Shown piece by piece: positions 29,219-37,221 of a stretch of 64,000 nucleotides of DNA. The stretch comes from Micromonospora olivasterospora (GTDB lineage: Bacteria; Actinomycetota; Actinomycetes; Mycobacteriales; Micromonosporaceae). Location: assembly GCF_007830265.1 (NCBI RefSeq), contig NZ_VLKE01000001.1:124001-188000 (forward strand), in the 5' to 3' direction. Positions within the stretch are counted from its first letter, which is position 1. The number at the start of each line of letters is the position of its first letter. The notes beneath the pieces are model-generated. The model ran no database searches and was not told where the DNA came from. It worked only from the letters and a program-made list of their open reading frames with translations. The position numbers and the translations under genes are program-made.

Positions 29219-29643
29219 CGCGCCAGTCTGACAGGACGCCCGGCCCGTAATGGCCCGTTTCTTAGCGGATAGCCGGATTCTGTGCGGGTCCGACGCCCCA
29301 CACCCTCACGCTCTACGCCGCGGCGACCACGCGGTCGCCACTGGGCCTTCCCGATGACGACTTCCGGGCGGCAACGCGGTGGCCTACCGCGCCCCTCCGG
29401 ACCTCTCGCGCTGCGGCAGCACGGTGTACCTGGGATCGGCCGCGGAAGCTGCGGCGAGGCCGGTCGCCCCGAACGGGTACGGCAGCTCCCGGTACGCCTC
29501 GTGCCACCCGGAGACGGCGGTGTTGGCGATCAGGGCTCCGGTGCAGGTGGTGATCGCGGGGGCGACGGCCGTGGCGGCCAACCCGCTCCGGCGGGCCAGC
29601 GACCCGACGGGTTCCGCCCCGCGGCGCGGCAGCAGGCTCGCCG

Positions 29644-29976
29644 CTGCGGCAGCTGATTGCCGACCGGTTCGGCGGCCCGGACGCGGTCCTGGTGGTCGAC
29701 GAGAGCTACTTCTCGATCACGGCGACCACGCTCGACGGCCGCGTCCTGCGCTCCCGCAGCGTCCGCGGGATCGAGCAGGAGGTGTACGCCCTACTCACGG
29801 CCTACCAGGCCCTCATCTGCACAGCCGGGGACGCAACCTCCACCCAGCCGGGCCTGGACATGGACCGACTCAGTTGCACGATCCTCATCGGCGCCGCCGT
29901 CGACACCATCACCGACAGCGGAATCCTTCCCGACGGCCCAGCCGACCTCCTCGGCACGATAGGCAAACCGCGCTAG
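29644..29976 (+). pseudogene. Chimeric transposase relic (IS701-like start, IS4-like end)
   Basis: The frame encodes LIADRFGGPDAVLVVDES, which resembles the first catalytic-Asp region of IS701-type transposases (…GDPDGVLVVDE). It then switches to TTLDGRVLRSRSVRGIEQEV and YALLTAYQALI, the C-terminal region of an IS4-type transposase, ending at TAG 29974. There is no full catalytic domain, no TIRs were found, and the two families are fused within 110 codons. It is a relic, not an active gene. Confidence 0.5.
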
Positions 29977-30182
29977 TCCTTTTGAACAGTCACCCACTCT
30001 TTCGGGGATTGACACCGATCCAAGCTGTGCGATGCTGACACCACGAGGGCGCTCCTTAGTAGAGCAGACGAACCAACTGGTGTATCAACCGTGATCCTCC
30101 TGCTCAGGAGCACCTCGCTCACTCGACACGCCCGAACCCAAGCCGAGTACCGGTGGATTCAGGCTGAGACGGAAAGGCACGC

Positions 30183-30998
30183 ATGACCACGACGGACGTC
30201 GGCGAGCAGAACGCCGGCTACATGTTCGACAACGCCACCGACGAGGCCCCGCACCAACTGCGTCACCTCAGTGAGATCCTCGACGCCGGTACCCGCCGGA
30301 CCCTGGTCGAGCTGGGTGTCGGGCCCGGGTGGAAGGTCACCGACATCGGGGCCGGGGCGGGCACGCTGACCGCCTGGCTGTCCGACCAGGTCGCCCCGGG
30401 CGGGCACGTCACCGCCGTGGACCTCGACCCCCGCCACATCACCGCCGGCCCCCACGTCACCGTGCGGGCCGGCGACATCCGGCGCCTGCGGCTGGAGGGA
30501 TCACAGCAGGCCATCGTGGCCCGGCTGGTGCTGATGCACATACCCGAACGCGAGCAGGTCCTCGCGGACCTGGTGGAGGCCCTCGCCCCGGGCGGGGCGC
30601 TCGTCGTCGCGGACTGGGACTGCACCTGGCGCGACATGATCCGCCGCAGCCCCAGCCCCCGCGCCACCCGGCTGCTCGAGCAGTTCCAGGACGCTCTGCT
30701 GTCCTTCGGCGAGTCACGGGGCGCGGACATGGGGTGGGCCAAGCGGGCGCCGGAGGCGATGCTGCGTCTGGGCCTGGACAACGTCGACAGCCGCGTCGAG
30801 TCCCGGTCGTGGCGCGGCGGCACCGGCATCTGCCTGCTGCACCGCTCCAACTCGATCCAGCGGGAGTCGGAACTGCTCGCCGCCGGCATGACCCCCGAGG
30901 ATCTGGCCGAGTTGCGGCAGGTGCTGATGGATCCTGATCTGATGCTGTCGGGCTACCTGATGCATACCACCGTCGGCCGCCGCCCTACCCAGACCTGA
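30183..30998 (+). CDS. SAM-dependent methyltransferase (class I)
   Basis: This 271-residue Rossmann-fold methyltransferase has motif I VTDIGAGAGTLTAWL (SAM glycine loop), followed by HVTAVDLDPRHI (ribose-binding acid), VARLVLMHIPEREQVLADLV and ALAPGGALVVADWDCTW, which match the UbiE/COQ5-style core. The substrate is unknown. The ATG at 30183 follows GGAAAGG. It stands alone after the transposase relic, with AT-richer DNA upstream likely to hold its promoter. Confidence 0.85.
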   Translation: MTTTDVGEQNAGYMFDNATDEAPHQLRHLSEILDAGTRRTLVELGVGPGWKVTDIGAGAGTLTAWLSDQVAPGGHVTAVDLDPRHITAGPHVTVRAGDIRRLRLEGSQQAIVARLVLMHIPEREQVLADLVEALAPGGALVVADWDCTWRDMIRRSPSPRATRLLEQFQDALLSFGESRGADMGWAKRAPEAMLRLGLDNVDSRVESRSWRGGTGICLLHRSNSIQRESELLAAGMTPEDLAELRQVLMDPDLMLSGYLMHTTVGRRPTQT

Positions 30999-31028
30999 CC
31001 CCCGCCGTACGACGGGAAGAGGAGTGCC

Positions 31029-31234
31029 GTGGGCCTGCCCGGGCTTGTCAACGCCTACACGATCACCGCGCTCGACGGTGTCGCGTAGGGTTGCTGCTGT
31101 TCACCGTCGCCGCCGGCCTCACGCTGATCTTCGGTGTGGCCTGGGCGGTCACGATGGCCCACGGCACCTTTTACCTTGCCAGCCTGCGGAACTGGGCGGG
31201 CTGCAGCCCGGTGAACGGGAAGATCCACTCCTAA
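31029..31234 (+). pseudogene. Branched-chain amino-acid ABC permease (LivH-type) relic
   Basis: The first 15 codons (GTG 31029, GLPGLVNAYTITALDGVA) reach an early TAG. One base out of frame, the LivH-type sequence carries on as GLLLFTVAAGLTLIFG then MAHGTFYLA, the strongly conserved start of branched-chain amino-acid permeases. One base is missing where TACGGG is expected (TAGGG). Nothing after the second helix is recognisable. It is a short 5' remnant. Confidence 0.55.
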
Positions 31235-31437
31235 CGGACCGCCGAGATCACCTGCACCCCGGCACGATCCACCGTAGACCGACCAGCGAGTTACGCGACG
31301 TCCCATATGCAAGATCCGCGTGAAGCGGGTTGGCGGTGGCCGACCGCGGACTCGCCCGGACCGGGTTCTCGCGGAAAAGGCGTGCACCAGCAATGGCAAC
31401 CATGATCAATGGCTATGACCTTCACCAAAAAATCGGC

Positions 31438-32784
31438 CTAGCGGTGCAGGTGCCGGCTGATGCTGCGCAGCTTCTCGGCGGTTTCCTCCAGCTCGCGCTC
31501 CGGGGTGGACTGTTCGATGATGCCGGCGCCTGCGCGCAGCCAGGTCCGGCCCTCCTGCTGGAAGACCGACCGCAGGACCAGGGCCGCGTCCATCGAGCCG
31601 TCCGCGTCGATGGTGAGGACCGCCCCGCTGTACAGGCCACGCGGCGCGTTCTCAAGCCGTTCGATGGCCTCACACGCGGCGGCTTTCGGCACACCGGAGG
31701 CGGTGATCGCCGGGAAGAGCACGGCGAGCGCGTGCCAGGCGTTGCGACCGCTGTTCAGCGTGGCGCTGAGCCGCGACGCGAGGTGCTGCACGCTGCCCCG
31801 TTCCTTCACGTCCATGAAGTCGTCGACCTGCACGGTGCCGGGCACGGCCAGCGAGGTGAGCTCGTCGAACGCGAGCTTCACACTGATCGCGTGTTCGAAG
31901 ACCTCCTTGGCGTCGGCCTGCAGCTCTGCCCGGAGCGCCGTGTCGAGCAACGGGTCGCCATGCCGGGCCCGGGTACCCGCCAGCGGCTGCGTGGAGACGC
32001 TGCCGGCGGCGGTCACCTCGACCACCGTCTCGGGGCTGAAGCCCGCGCACCGCAGGCCGCCGAGGTCCAGCAGGTACGAGCGGGCAGGGGTGTTGGCGCG
32101 GCGTCCCGCCTCGTACGTGGCGACCAGGTCGACGTCGCCGTCGACCGGCACGAGCCGGGACAGGATCACCTTCTGGTACCGCCGGGCCCGGATCTCCTCG
32201 ACCGCGCTGGCCACCGCTTTCCGGTAGAAGTCGGCGTCGTGATCGGGATCGGGCGGCGGCAGCGGCGTGGCACCGCACGGAACCGCCCTCGTTGCGGCGT
32301 CCACTGCGGACGTGAGCAGGAGCAGGTCTGCCGCGTCGACCGTCCGCACGTCGATGGCGTCGAGGGAGATCCGCACCTCCCGGGCGGGGACCATGAGATG
32401 TAGGAGCGGCCCACGGGCCGCCGCCGAGTCCCCGTGCAGCAGCTGGCCGAGTCCGAATCCGGCCCAGCCGTACGCTTGCGCGCCGCCGATCGGGCAACGG
32501 CTGAGCGCGTCCGCCACGGTCTGCAAAGGGTCCGCGCCGACGGCGCGTACCGACCAGCCATCGGCGTCGCGAACCCGCAGCGTGTCGGCGTATAACACCA
32601 GCTCGTACGCGGATCCGGACGCCAGGGACCAGGTGCCGTTGTTCTCGTAGAGGACGTACGGGCCCGACGTCGCCCGGGCTAGCTCGGTGGCCAGTCGCAG
32701 CGGGTCACCGGCGCCGACCATGCGACCCGAGTAGTACGGACTGCTGAGCTTTCGGTCGTCTTCCAACAACCCAGGACGATCCAC
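31438..32784 (-). CDS. Salicylate synthase (MbtI/Irp9 family)
   Basis: This 448-residue chorismate-utilising enzyme of the anthranilate synthase component I/isochorismate superfamily converts chorismate to isochorismate and then salicylate plus pyruvate, normally the first step of a salicyl-capped siderophore. The motif set fits MbtI: ARRYQKVILSRLV, STQPLAGTRARHGD, DDFMDVKERGSVQHLASRL, FPAITASGVPKAAACEAIER, NAPRGLYSGAVLTI and RAGAGIIEQSTPERE. GTG 32784 has AAGGAGG 8 bp upstream. Standalone anthranilate synthase is less likely because of the MbtI-like ending and length. No siderophore NRPS lies nearby, so it is an orphan here, and I see no IdeR-type box. Confidence 0.85.
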   Translation of the reverse strand: MDRPGLLEDDRKLSSPYYSGRMVGAGDPLRLATELARATSGPYVLYENNGTWSLASGSAYELVLYADTLRVRDADGWSVRAVGADPLQTVADALSRCPIGGAQAYGWAGFGLGQLLHGDSAAARGPLLHLMVPAREVRISLDAIDVRTVDAADLLLLTSAVDAATRAVPCGATPLPPPDPDHDADFYRKAVASAVEEIRARRYQKVILSRLVPVDGDVDLVATYEAGRRANTPARSYLLDLGGLRCAGFSPETVVEVTAAGSVSTQPLAGTRARHGDPLLDTALRAELQADAKEVFEHAISVKLAFDELTSLAVPGTVQVDDFMDVKERGSVQHLASRLSATLNSGRNAWHALAVLFPAITASGVPKAAACEAIERLENAPRGLYSGAVLTIDADGSMDAALVLRSVFQQEGRTWLRAGAGIIEQSTPERELEETAEKLRSISRHLHR

Positions 32785-33124
32785 CCGGACGGCCTCCTTC
32801 GACGGGCGGTCTCCTGTGGACGACTACCAGGGCGCCGCGGCTCGCGCTCACATCATCAGCGGCACTGATGACGCGTGTCAATCAACTGGGAGCGTGGAGG
32901 GCCGTTCAAGCTTGAATTTTGTGGACGAGGGTAATCCATTGTGGCTCGATACGGTGTGGAGATGTGGCGAGGGCGCCCTCTGAGCTGGGATGATCGGGTT
33001 TGTCTATGACTGCGGGTGACCTACAACTACCCGCAGGCCGGCCACGGCCCGAAGTGGCACTGGGCCACCGAGTCGTACGCCGACCGGCTCGACCCGGGCC
33101 TGCCACTGCCGGGCGCGCGGGAGA
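32785..33124. other. Intergenic region upstream of salicylate synthase
   Basis: I find no gene here. The only distinct item is the 12-bp palindrome TTCAAGCTTGAA at 32905-32916, in an AT-richer stretch about 120 bp upstream of the salicylate synthase start. It could be a regulator site, but its symmetry includes a HindIII-like core that occurs by chance. Confidence 0.4.
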
Positions 33125-33152
33125 GGGGTGCGGCGTCTGATCGCCGCACCCC
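33125..33152 (-). terminator. Terminator of the DUF3618/holin-like operon
   Basis: GGGGTGCGGCG and CGCCGCACCCC form a perfect 11-bp stem around the loop TCTGAT, about 50 bp after the DUF3618 stop codon at 33201. Confidence 0.75.
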
Positions 33153-33200
33153 CACTCGACTCGCGAGCCCCTGCGGGCCCGTTCCGCCGCCGCGCCTGGC

Positions 33201-33785
33201 TCAGCCCTGCCGAAGCTCGCCCGTGGCTCCCTGCGCCTGCCGCTGTACCTGCTGAGCAGCCGACTTGGCCTGCCCCTGGACGGCGGACGCGCCGTGTACG
33301 GCAGTGGATCCCACCGACTGGGCCGCGTGCTTCGCAGGTTCGCGTAGGTTGTCCCGCATCTGGTGGCCGACCTGGCTGGCCTGCTCGCGCAGTTCGCCAG
33401 AATGCTGACGGGCCGTTTGCTTGGCCTGGCCGGCCCACTGCCGCTCGGGGCGGCTGGGCGGGATCAGCGCGGAGACCAGCAGCCCGGCGCCGAAGGCGAT
33501 CAGGCCTGCCGCCAGCGGGTTACCCTGAGCCTGCTGCTCGAGTTCGCGCGCCTGGGCGCGCATCGATCCCGCGGCGGACGACATGTGCTGGCCGGCGCCG
33601 TGTCCGTCCGTTGGTGTGCCCATCATCTTCTCCTTGACTCGGGTGAGCGCCCCGCGGGCCTGACCGACACGGTCGCTGGCGATCCGCCGTGGGTCGACCT
33701 TGTCGGTCAGCGCGTCGACATCGCTGATCAACTCGCTGCGGGTGTGCTCGATCTGCTGCCGAATCCGGTCCGGATCGGTCGACAT
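33201..33785 (-). CDS. DUF3618-domain membrane-associated protein
   Basis: The N-terminus DPDRIRQQIEHTRSELISDVDALTDKVDP is the DUF3618 signature (first part: PDRIRQQIEHTRSEL). It is followed by one membrane span (AAGLIAFGAGLLVSALIP) and a long Gln/Ala-rich, probably helical tail. Length is 194 residues with a standard ATG after an AGGGAG site. It is the last gene of a three-gene operon with the holin-like and Ala/Gln-rich genes, a set common in actinobacteria, thought to sit at the inner membrane; the job is unknown. Confidence 0.85.
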   Translation of the reverse strand: MSTDPDRIRQQIEHTRSELISDVDALTDKVDPRRIASDRVGQARGALTRVKEKMMGTPTDGHGAGQHMSSAAGSMRAQARELEQQAQGNPLAAGLIAFGAGLLVSALIPPSRPERQWAGQAKQTARQHSGELREQASQVGHQMRDNLREPAKHAAQSVGSTAVHGASAVQGQAKSAAQQVQRQAQGATGELRQG

Positions 33786-33806
33786 CTCTGCTCCCTTCCG
33801 GCTCGT

Positions 33807-34199
33807 TCACCGGCCGCGCAGGGCATCCGGTATCTGCCGCGCGGTCTGTTGCGTCCGGGGCAGCACCGCACGGAACTGCCGCAGCTTCGTCCGCCCGACC
33901 GCGAGGAGGACGGCGGCGACGATCGCCCACACCGCCGCCACGATGAGTGCCGCCCAGCTCTGGTCCATCACGTTGGAAAGACCCCACCAGGCCGCGTACG
34001 ACACGAACAGGACGGTCAGGAAACCCGCGAGGGCCGCACCGGCGAACATGCCGCCGGCCTTGCCGGCCTGGCTCGCCTCCTCCCGCAGTTCCGCCCTGGC
34101 CAGCTCGATTTCCTGGCGGACCAGTGTCGACAGGTCACGGGTCACGTCACCCAGCAGTTCACCGACCGAGTGGGTGCGTTCCTTCTCCGGGGCGCTCAC
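33807..34199 (-). CDS. Actinobacterial holin-like (phage holin family III-type) membrane protein
   Basis: This 130-residue protein starts with SVGELLGDVTRDLSTLVRQE and IELARAELREEASQAGKAGG, an amphipathic start typical of the actinobacterial 'phage holin family' (DUF1469), then two membrane spans (FAGAALAGFLTVLFVSYAAW; ALIVAAVWAIVAAVLLAVG). Despite the name these are cellular genes usually paired with DUF3618. GTG 34199 overlaps the upstream gene's stop by four bases, so the two are co-translated. Confidence 0.85.
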   Translation of the reverse strand: MSAPEKERTHSVGELLGDVTRDLSTLVRQEIELARAELREEASQAGKAGGMFAGAALAGFLTVLFVSYAAWWGLSNVMDQSWAALIVAAVWAIVAAVLLAVGRTKLRQFRAVLPRTQQTARQIPDALRGR

Positions 34200-34873
34200 G
34201 GTGTCACCCCACCCGGGATGTCCGTCTCCCGCCGGCCGTCCGGCGACACGTTCTGCGCCCGCGCCGCCCCGATGTAGGGGCCTTCGCCCGTGTACCGAGC
34301 CTCGGTCGCTCCCTGGGATGCCTGCGGGCCGGTCGGTTGGCCCGGCTGCGCGGTCTGGGCCGCCTGCTCGCTCGGCCGCTTCCCGTTACCGGAAGTCAGG
34401 TTCCGGGTGAGCCGACCGACCAGCACTCCGGCCACCGCCGCACCAGCGAGAAACATCCCCGGGTGCTGGCGGGCGTACCCGCGCACGTCGTCCATCATCT
34501 CGCCGGGTTCACGCGCGTCGAGCCAACCGGCGGCCCGGTCCGCGGCCGTCGCCGCCCGCCGGACAGCCTCACCGGCCAGCCCGCTGTCCCCGCCACGATC
34601 GGCCATGGAACCGAGCTCCCGGCCGAGACCGCGCAACCCCTCAGCGGCCCGATGCTGCTGTGTCCGCGCCTGGTCGCGCAGCTGCGAGGTGGCCTCCCCG
34701 GTCAGGTGCCGCGCCTCCTGCCGCGCCTGCGCGGCCACCTGCCGGCCCTGCTCGGCGGCAGTGTGACCGACCAGGCCACCCGCCTGCGCCGTCTGCTGAC
34801 CCACCTGGGACGCCGCCTGGCGGGCCTGCTCTGTGGTGCCGCCCGGCGGTCTGCTCTGGTTGATCGCCGTCAT
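34196..34873 (-). CDS. Ala/Gln-rich membrane-associated protein of the DUF3618/holin operon
   Basis: This is the first gene of the three-gene operon, 225 residues from ATG 34873 with a GGAGGAG site. An Ala/Gln/Arg-rich helical N-terminus (QARQAASQVGQQTAQAGG) is followed by RGYARQHPGMFLAGAAVAGV (one membrane span) and a Pro/Gln-rich tail. It resembles the larger companions found with DUF3618/holin pairs in actinobacteria. No enzyme motif is seen. Its stop overlaps the holin-like gene as GTGA. Confidence 0.75.
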   Translation of the reverse strand: MTAINQSRPPGGTTEQARQAASQVGQQTAQAGGLVGHTAAEQGRQVAAQARQEARHLTGEATSQLRDQARTQQHRAAEGLRGLGRELGSMADRGGDSGLAGEAVRRAATAADRAAGWLDAREPGEMMDDVRGYARQHPGMFLAGAAVAGVLVGRLTRNLTSGNGKRPSEQAAQTAQPGQPTGPQASQGATEARYTGEGPYIGAARAQNVSPDGRRETDIPGGVTP

Positions 34874-35188
34874 CGCGCGCTCCTCTCCTCGGCTCCCGGC
34901 CACGATGCAGCCCGGAACAACACCCGCGTACCCCCACCGCCTCACCACATTCGTGAGCCGGGGCCCGCAGGGAGAGTGATCGCCGGGCGCGACGACGATT
35001 ACCGGATCGCCCTGACCCGGCGTCCCGTGCGCCGGATTATTCGCCTTTCGCCAGAATCGCGCCTTCCTTGCGTTTGGCCTTGCACAGGGTCAGGACGTCG
35101 ATTCGCAGTACGTCCGCTGATGGGGTGATCATGCTGGGCAGGGAACCGGCGCCGACCGTCACCCTGTGCCGGGCGCCAACTGCCGGAC
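34874..35188. other. Intergenic region
   Basis: I see no convincing gene. It should contain the promoter of the leftward DUF3618/holin-like operon. A frame on the minus strand is open but lacks any conserved pattern or start signal. Confidence 0.4.
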
Positions 35189-35989
35189 CTAGGCCCACTC
35201 CGCCGTGCGCGGCCTGGGTATCGCCGGGCCAGCCAGCCGCCAACCGCCTCCGCCTGTGATAATCCGGTTACGCCCGAGGCGTTCCCGAAGGTCATGGATG
35301 ACAACGCCCACTGCGGCGATCGTGGCGGGCCGGTCATGCGGTGGCAACGACGACCAGATCCACCTCCTGCTGCGCGGCACTCCCCGCGCCTCGACGAGTA
35401 TCCGCAGCACGGCGAACCCCTGTGGGCCGAGCCGGATGGGCCGAGCCGGCCCGTCGAGGACGTACCGATGCTCGACATCGAGTCGCAGGCCGCCGAACGA
35501 CAGCACGTCGGTGCCGTCGACCGGTTCCGGCGCGATCGGGTCCCGCATCCACCAGCCGTCCGCCCCGGTGAGAATGCGTGCGGCACCGATCTTCTTACGG
35601 ATGTTGGCGATCACCACGCCGATCTGGGCGGTCGTCGGCGGCCGGTACCCGCGCGGCATGGCGGCCCAGATCGCCTCCCGGCTGAGGGGTGTTCCCCGCG
35701 CCGTGATCAGGACGGCCAGCACGGCGACCTGCTGGCCACTGAGCATGACCGCGCTCGACTCGGCGTGCAGTCGGACCATGCCGGTGGACGTCTGCAACTC
35801 CACCCCGGCGTAGCACAGCGGGGCATCCAGCACGGGTATGGACAACTGGCGCCGACCGGTGCTGGTCCGTGGGCGCCGTCCTTGACGGCACTGAGGGATT
35901 GCCGACAGCCCAGCGCCTGCCGCCGGAGAGGCGTTCTCAGCCGGGGGCCAGCCGGCCGAACAGCGGACCATGGCTTGATCAACCATCAT
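35189..35989 (-). CDS. Protein with two tandem OmpR/PhoB-type winged-helix domains
   Basis: No receiver domain is present. Two winged-helix (Trans_reg_C) domains lie one after the other: GQQVAVLAVLITARGTPLSR ... IGVVIANIRKKIGAARI, then GPQGFAVLRILVEARGVPRS ... VGVVIHDLRERLGRNRI. Each ends in TGADGWW/TGGGGWRL, the wing hairpin. The two copies are clearly related but diverged. ATG 35989 is preferred because GAGG stands 6 bp upstream. The protein could bind paired half-sites as a monomer, or act as a partner of the winged-helix fusion regulator at 40550. The first roughly 60 residues before domain 1 have no recognisable fold. Confidence 0.65.
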   Translation of the reverse strand: MMVDQAMVRCSAGWPPAENASPAAGAGLSAIPQCRQGRRPRTSTGRRQLSIPVLDAPLCYAGVELQTSTGMVRLHAESSAVMLSGQQVAVLAVLITARGTPLSREAIWAAMPRGYRPPTTAQIGVVIANIRKKIGAARILTGADGWWMRDPIAPEPVDGTDVLSFGGLRLDVEHRYVLDGPARPIRLGPQGFAVLRILVEARGVPRSRRWIWSSLPPHDRPATIAAVGVVIHDLRERLGRNRIITGGGGWRLAGPAIPRPRTAEWA

Positions 35990-36178
35990 CAAGAACCTCA
36001 CCATCTGGCTGGCCGGCGGCCACTACCCCAGCCGGGCAGCCCGAACCTCAGTCCGTACTTCTGAACCAGGCCCTTCGGCGGCGGGGTGCGCCGGGAGGTC
36101 GTCGGAGGCGTGCCGTGGACGCCGGACGTCTCCGGTCAGGCCGGCGATCGACCGGCTGGCACGCCGCTCGGACGGCAC

Positions 36179-36214
36179 CCGGGGTGGGGTCGGCGGAGCC
36201 CGACCCCACCCCGG
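36179..36214 (-). terminator. Terminator 3 downstream of the carbohydrate ABC operon
   Basis: CCGGGGTGGGGTCGG and its exact complement form a 15-bp stem around CGGAGC. It is the strongest of three successive hairpins after the ABC operon. Confidence 0.75.
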
Positions 36215-36215
36215 T

Positions 36216-36240
36216 CCCGGACCCGGCTCCGGGGTCCGGG
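36216..36240 (-). terminator. Terminator 2 downstream of the carbohydrate ABC operon
   Basis: CCCGGACCC pairs with GGGTCCGGG around GGCTCCG, directly next to the longer hairpin at 36179-36214. Confidence 0.6.
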
Positions 36241-36244
36241 CGTC

Positions 36245-36285
36245 GGGATGCGCGCCCCCTCTGCGTCGTGCCCGGCGCGCATCCC
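36245..36285 (-). terminator. Terminator 1, closest to the carbohydrate ABC operon
   Basis: GGGATGCGCGCC pairs with GGCGCGCATCCC (12 bp) across a 17-base loop, 16 bp after the stop of the last permease gene. Confidence 0.65.
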
Positions 36286-36300
36286 ATGACCCACCTCCCG

Positions 36301-37221
36301 CTACTTTCCTGACCCGGCGAGGACGCCCTGCACGAAGTAGCGCTGGAAGGCGAAGAAGACCACCAGCGGGATGAGCATGGACAGGAACGCGCCGGGACCG
36401 ATCGTGTCGAGGTTGGACGAGAACGACCGCATCTGCTCCCGCAGGGCGTAGGTGATCGGGGCGTTGTCGGATGTCGCGAAGACGAGCGAGACCAGCAGGT
36501 CGTTCCAGACCCACAGGAACTGGAAGATGGCCAGCGAGGCGATGGCCGGCCAGCCGATCGGCAGCACCACACGGGCGAAGATGAGCACCTCCCGGGCGCC
36601 GTCCATGCGGGCCGCCTCGAGCAGGTCGCGCGGTATGTTCAGGAAGAAGTTCCGCAACAGGAAGATCGCGAACGGCAACCCGAAGGCCACGTGGAAGGCG
36701 ACCACCGCCGAGATCTCGCCGTAGATGCCGAGGGTCCGGAAGATCCGCGCGTCCGGCACGATCGCCACCTGGACCGGCACGACGATCAACGCGACGACCA
36801 GCACGAACAGCCAGTCCCGGCCGGGAAAGTCCAACCAGGCCAGAGCGTACGCGCCGAGCGCGCCGAGCAGGACCACGAGCAGGGTCGACGGAACGGTGAT
36901 CAGCACCGTGTTCCACAGCGATTCGACGATCCGCTCGTTCTGCAGCACCTGGGCGTAGTTGTCGAGGGTCAGCTGGGCCGGTGCGGTGAAGACCGTCCAC
37001 CAGCCGGTGGCGCTGTTGTCGGCGCTGCTACGCAGGCTCGCCACGGCCAGACCGAAGGTCGGCAGTAGCCAGAAGGCGCCGATCAGGACCACCAGCAGCC
37101 GCAGTAGCGCCTTGCCGAACCGCATCATGAACCGGGTCCAGGGCCCCGGTCGCGGCCGGCCGCCCCGCGCGGTACCGGCGGGCACCAGTTCCAGCGCCGT
37201 GTCGGTGGTGGCGTGGCTCAT
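36301..37221 (-). CDS. Carbohydrate ABC transporter permease (MalG type)
   Basis: This 306-residue inner-membrane permease of the CUT1 class has six hydrophobic spans, the TLLVVLLGALGAYALAWLDF block and the EAA loop EAARMDGAREVLIFARVVLPI, which docks to the ATPase. It is the third gene of the operon with the binding protein and MalF-type permease; its ATG shares a base with the previous stop (TGATG). No ATPase gene is nearby, as usual in actinobacteria, where one MsiK-type ATPase serves many CUT1 systems. Confidence 0.93.
   Translation of the reverse strand: MSHATTDTALELVPAGTARGGRPRPGPWTRFMMRFGKALLRLLVVLIGAFWLLPTFGLAVASLRSSADNSATGWWTVFTAPAQLTLDNYAQVLQNERIVESLWNTVLITVPSTLLVVLLGALGAYALAWLDFPGRDWLFVLVVALIVVPVQVAIVPDARIFRTLGIYGEISAVVAFHVAFGLPFAIFLLRNFFLNIPRDLLEAARMDGAREVLIFARVVLPIGWPAIASLAIFQFLWVWNDLLVSLVFATSDNAPITYALREQMRSFSSNLDTIGPGAFLSMLIPLVVFFAFQRYFVQGVLAGSGK

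Noticed and set aside
29990..30180. Possible tRNA or small RNA before the methyltransferase gene
   Set aside because: No cloverleaf or strong hairpin could be drawn; it looks like an AT-richer promoter region.
30457..30966. Minus-strand frames opposite the methyltransferase gene
   Set aside because: They lack conserved motifs; the + strand has an intact SAM-binding core.
32905..32916. TTCAAGCTTGAA as an iron-regulator site for salicylate synthase
   Set aside because: It does not match the IdeR/DmdR pattern (TTAGGTTAGGCT-like), and short palindromes of this type occur by chance.
34999..35586. A 195-codon minus-strand frame overlapping the double winged-helix gene
   Set aside because: Arg/Ser/Pro-rich with no motif. 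The overlapping frame 35189-35989 has two clear winged-helix domains.
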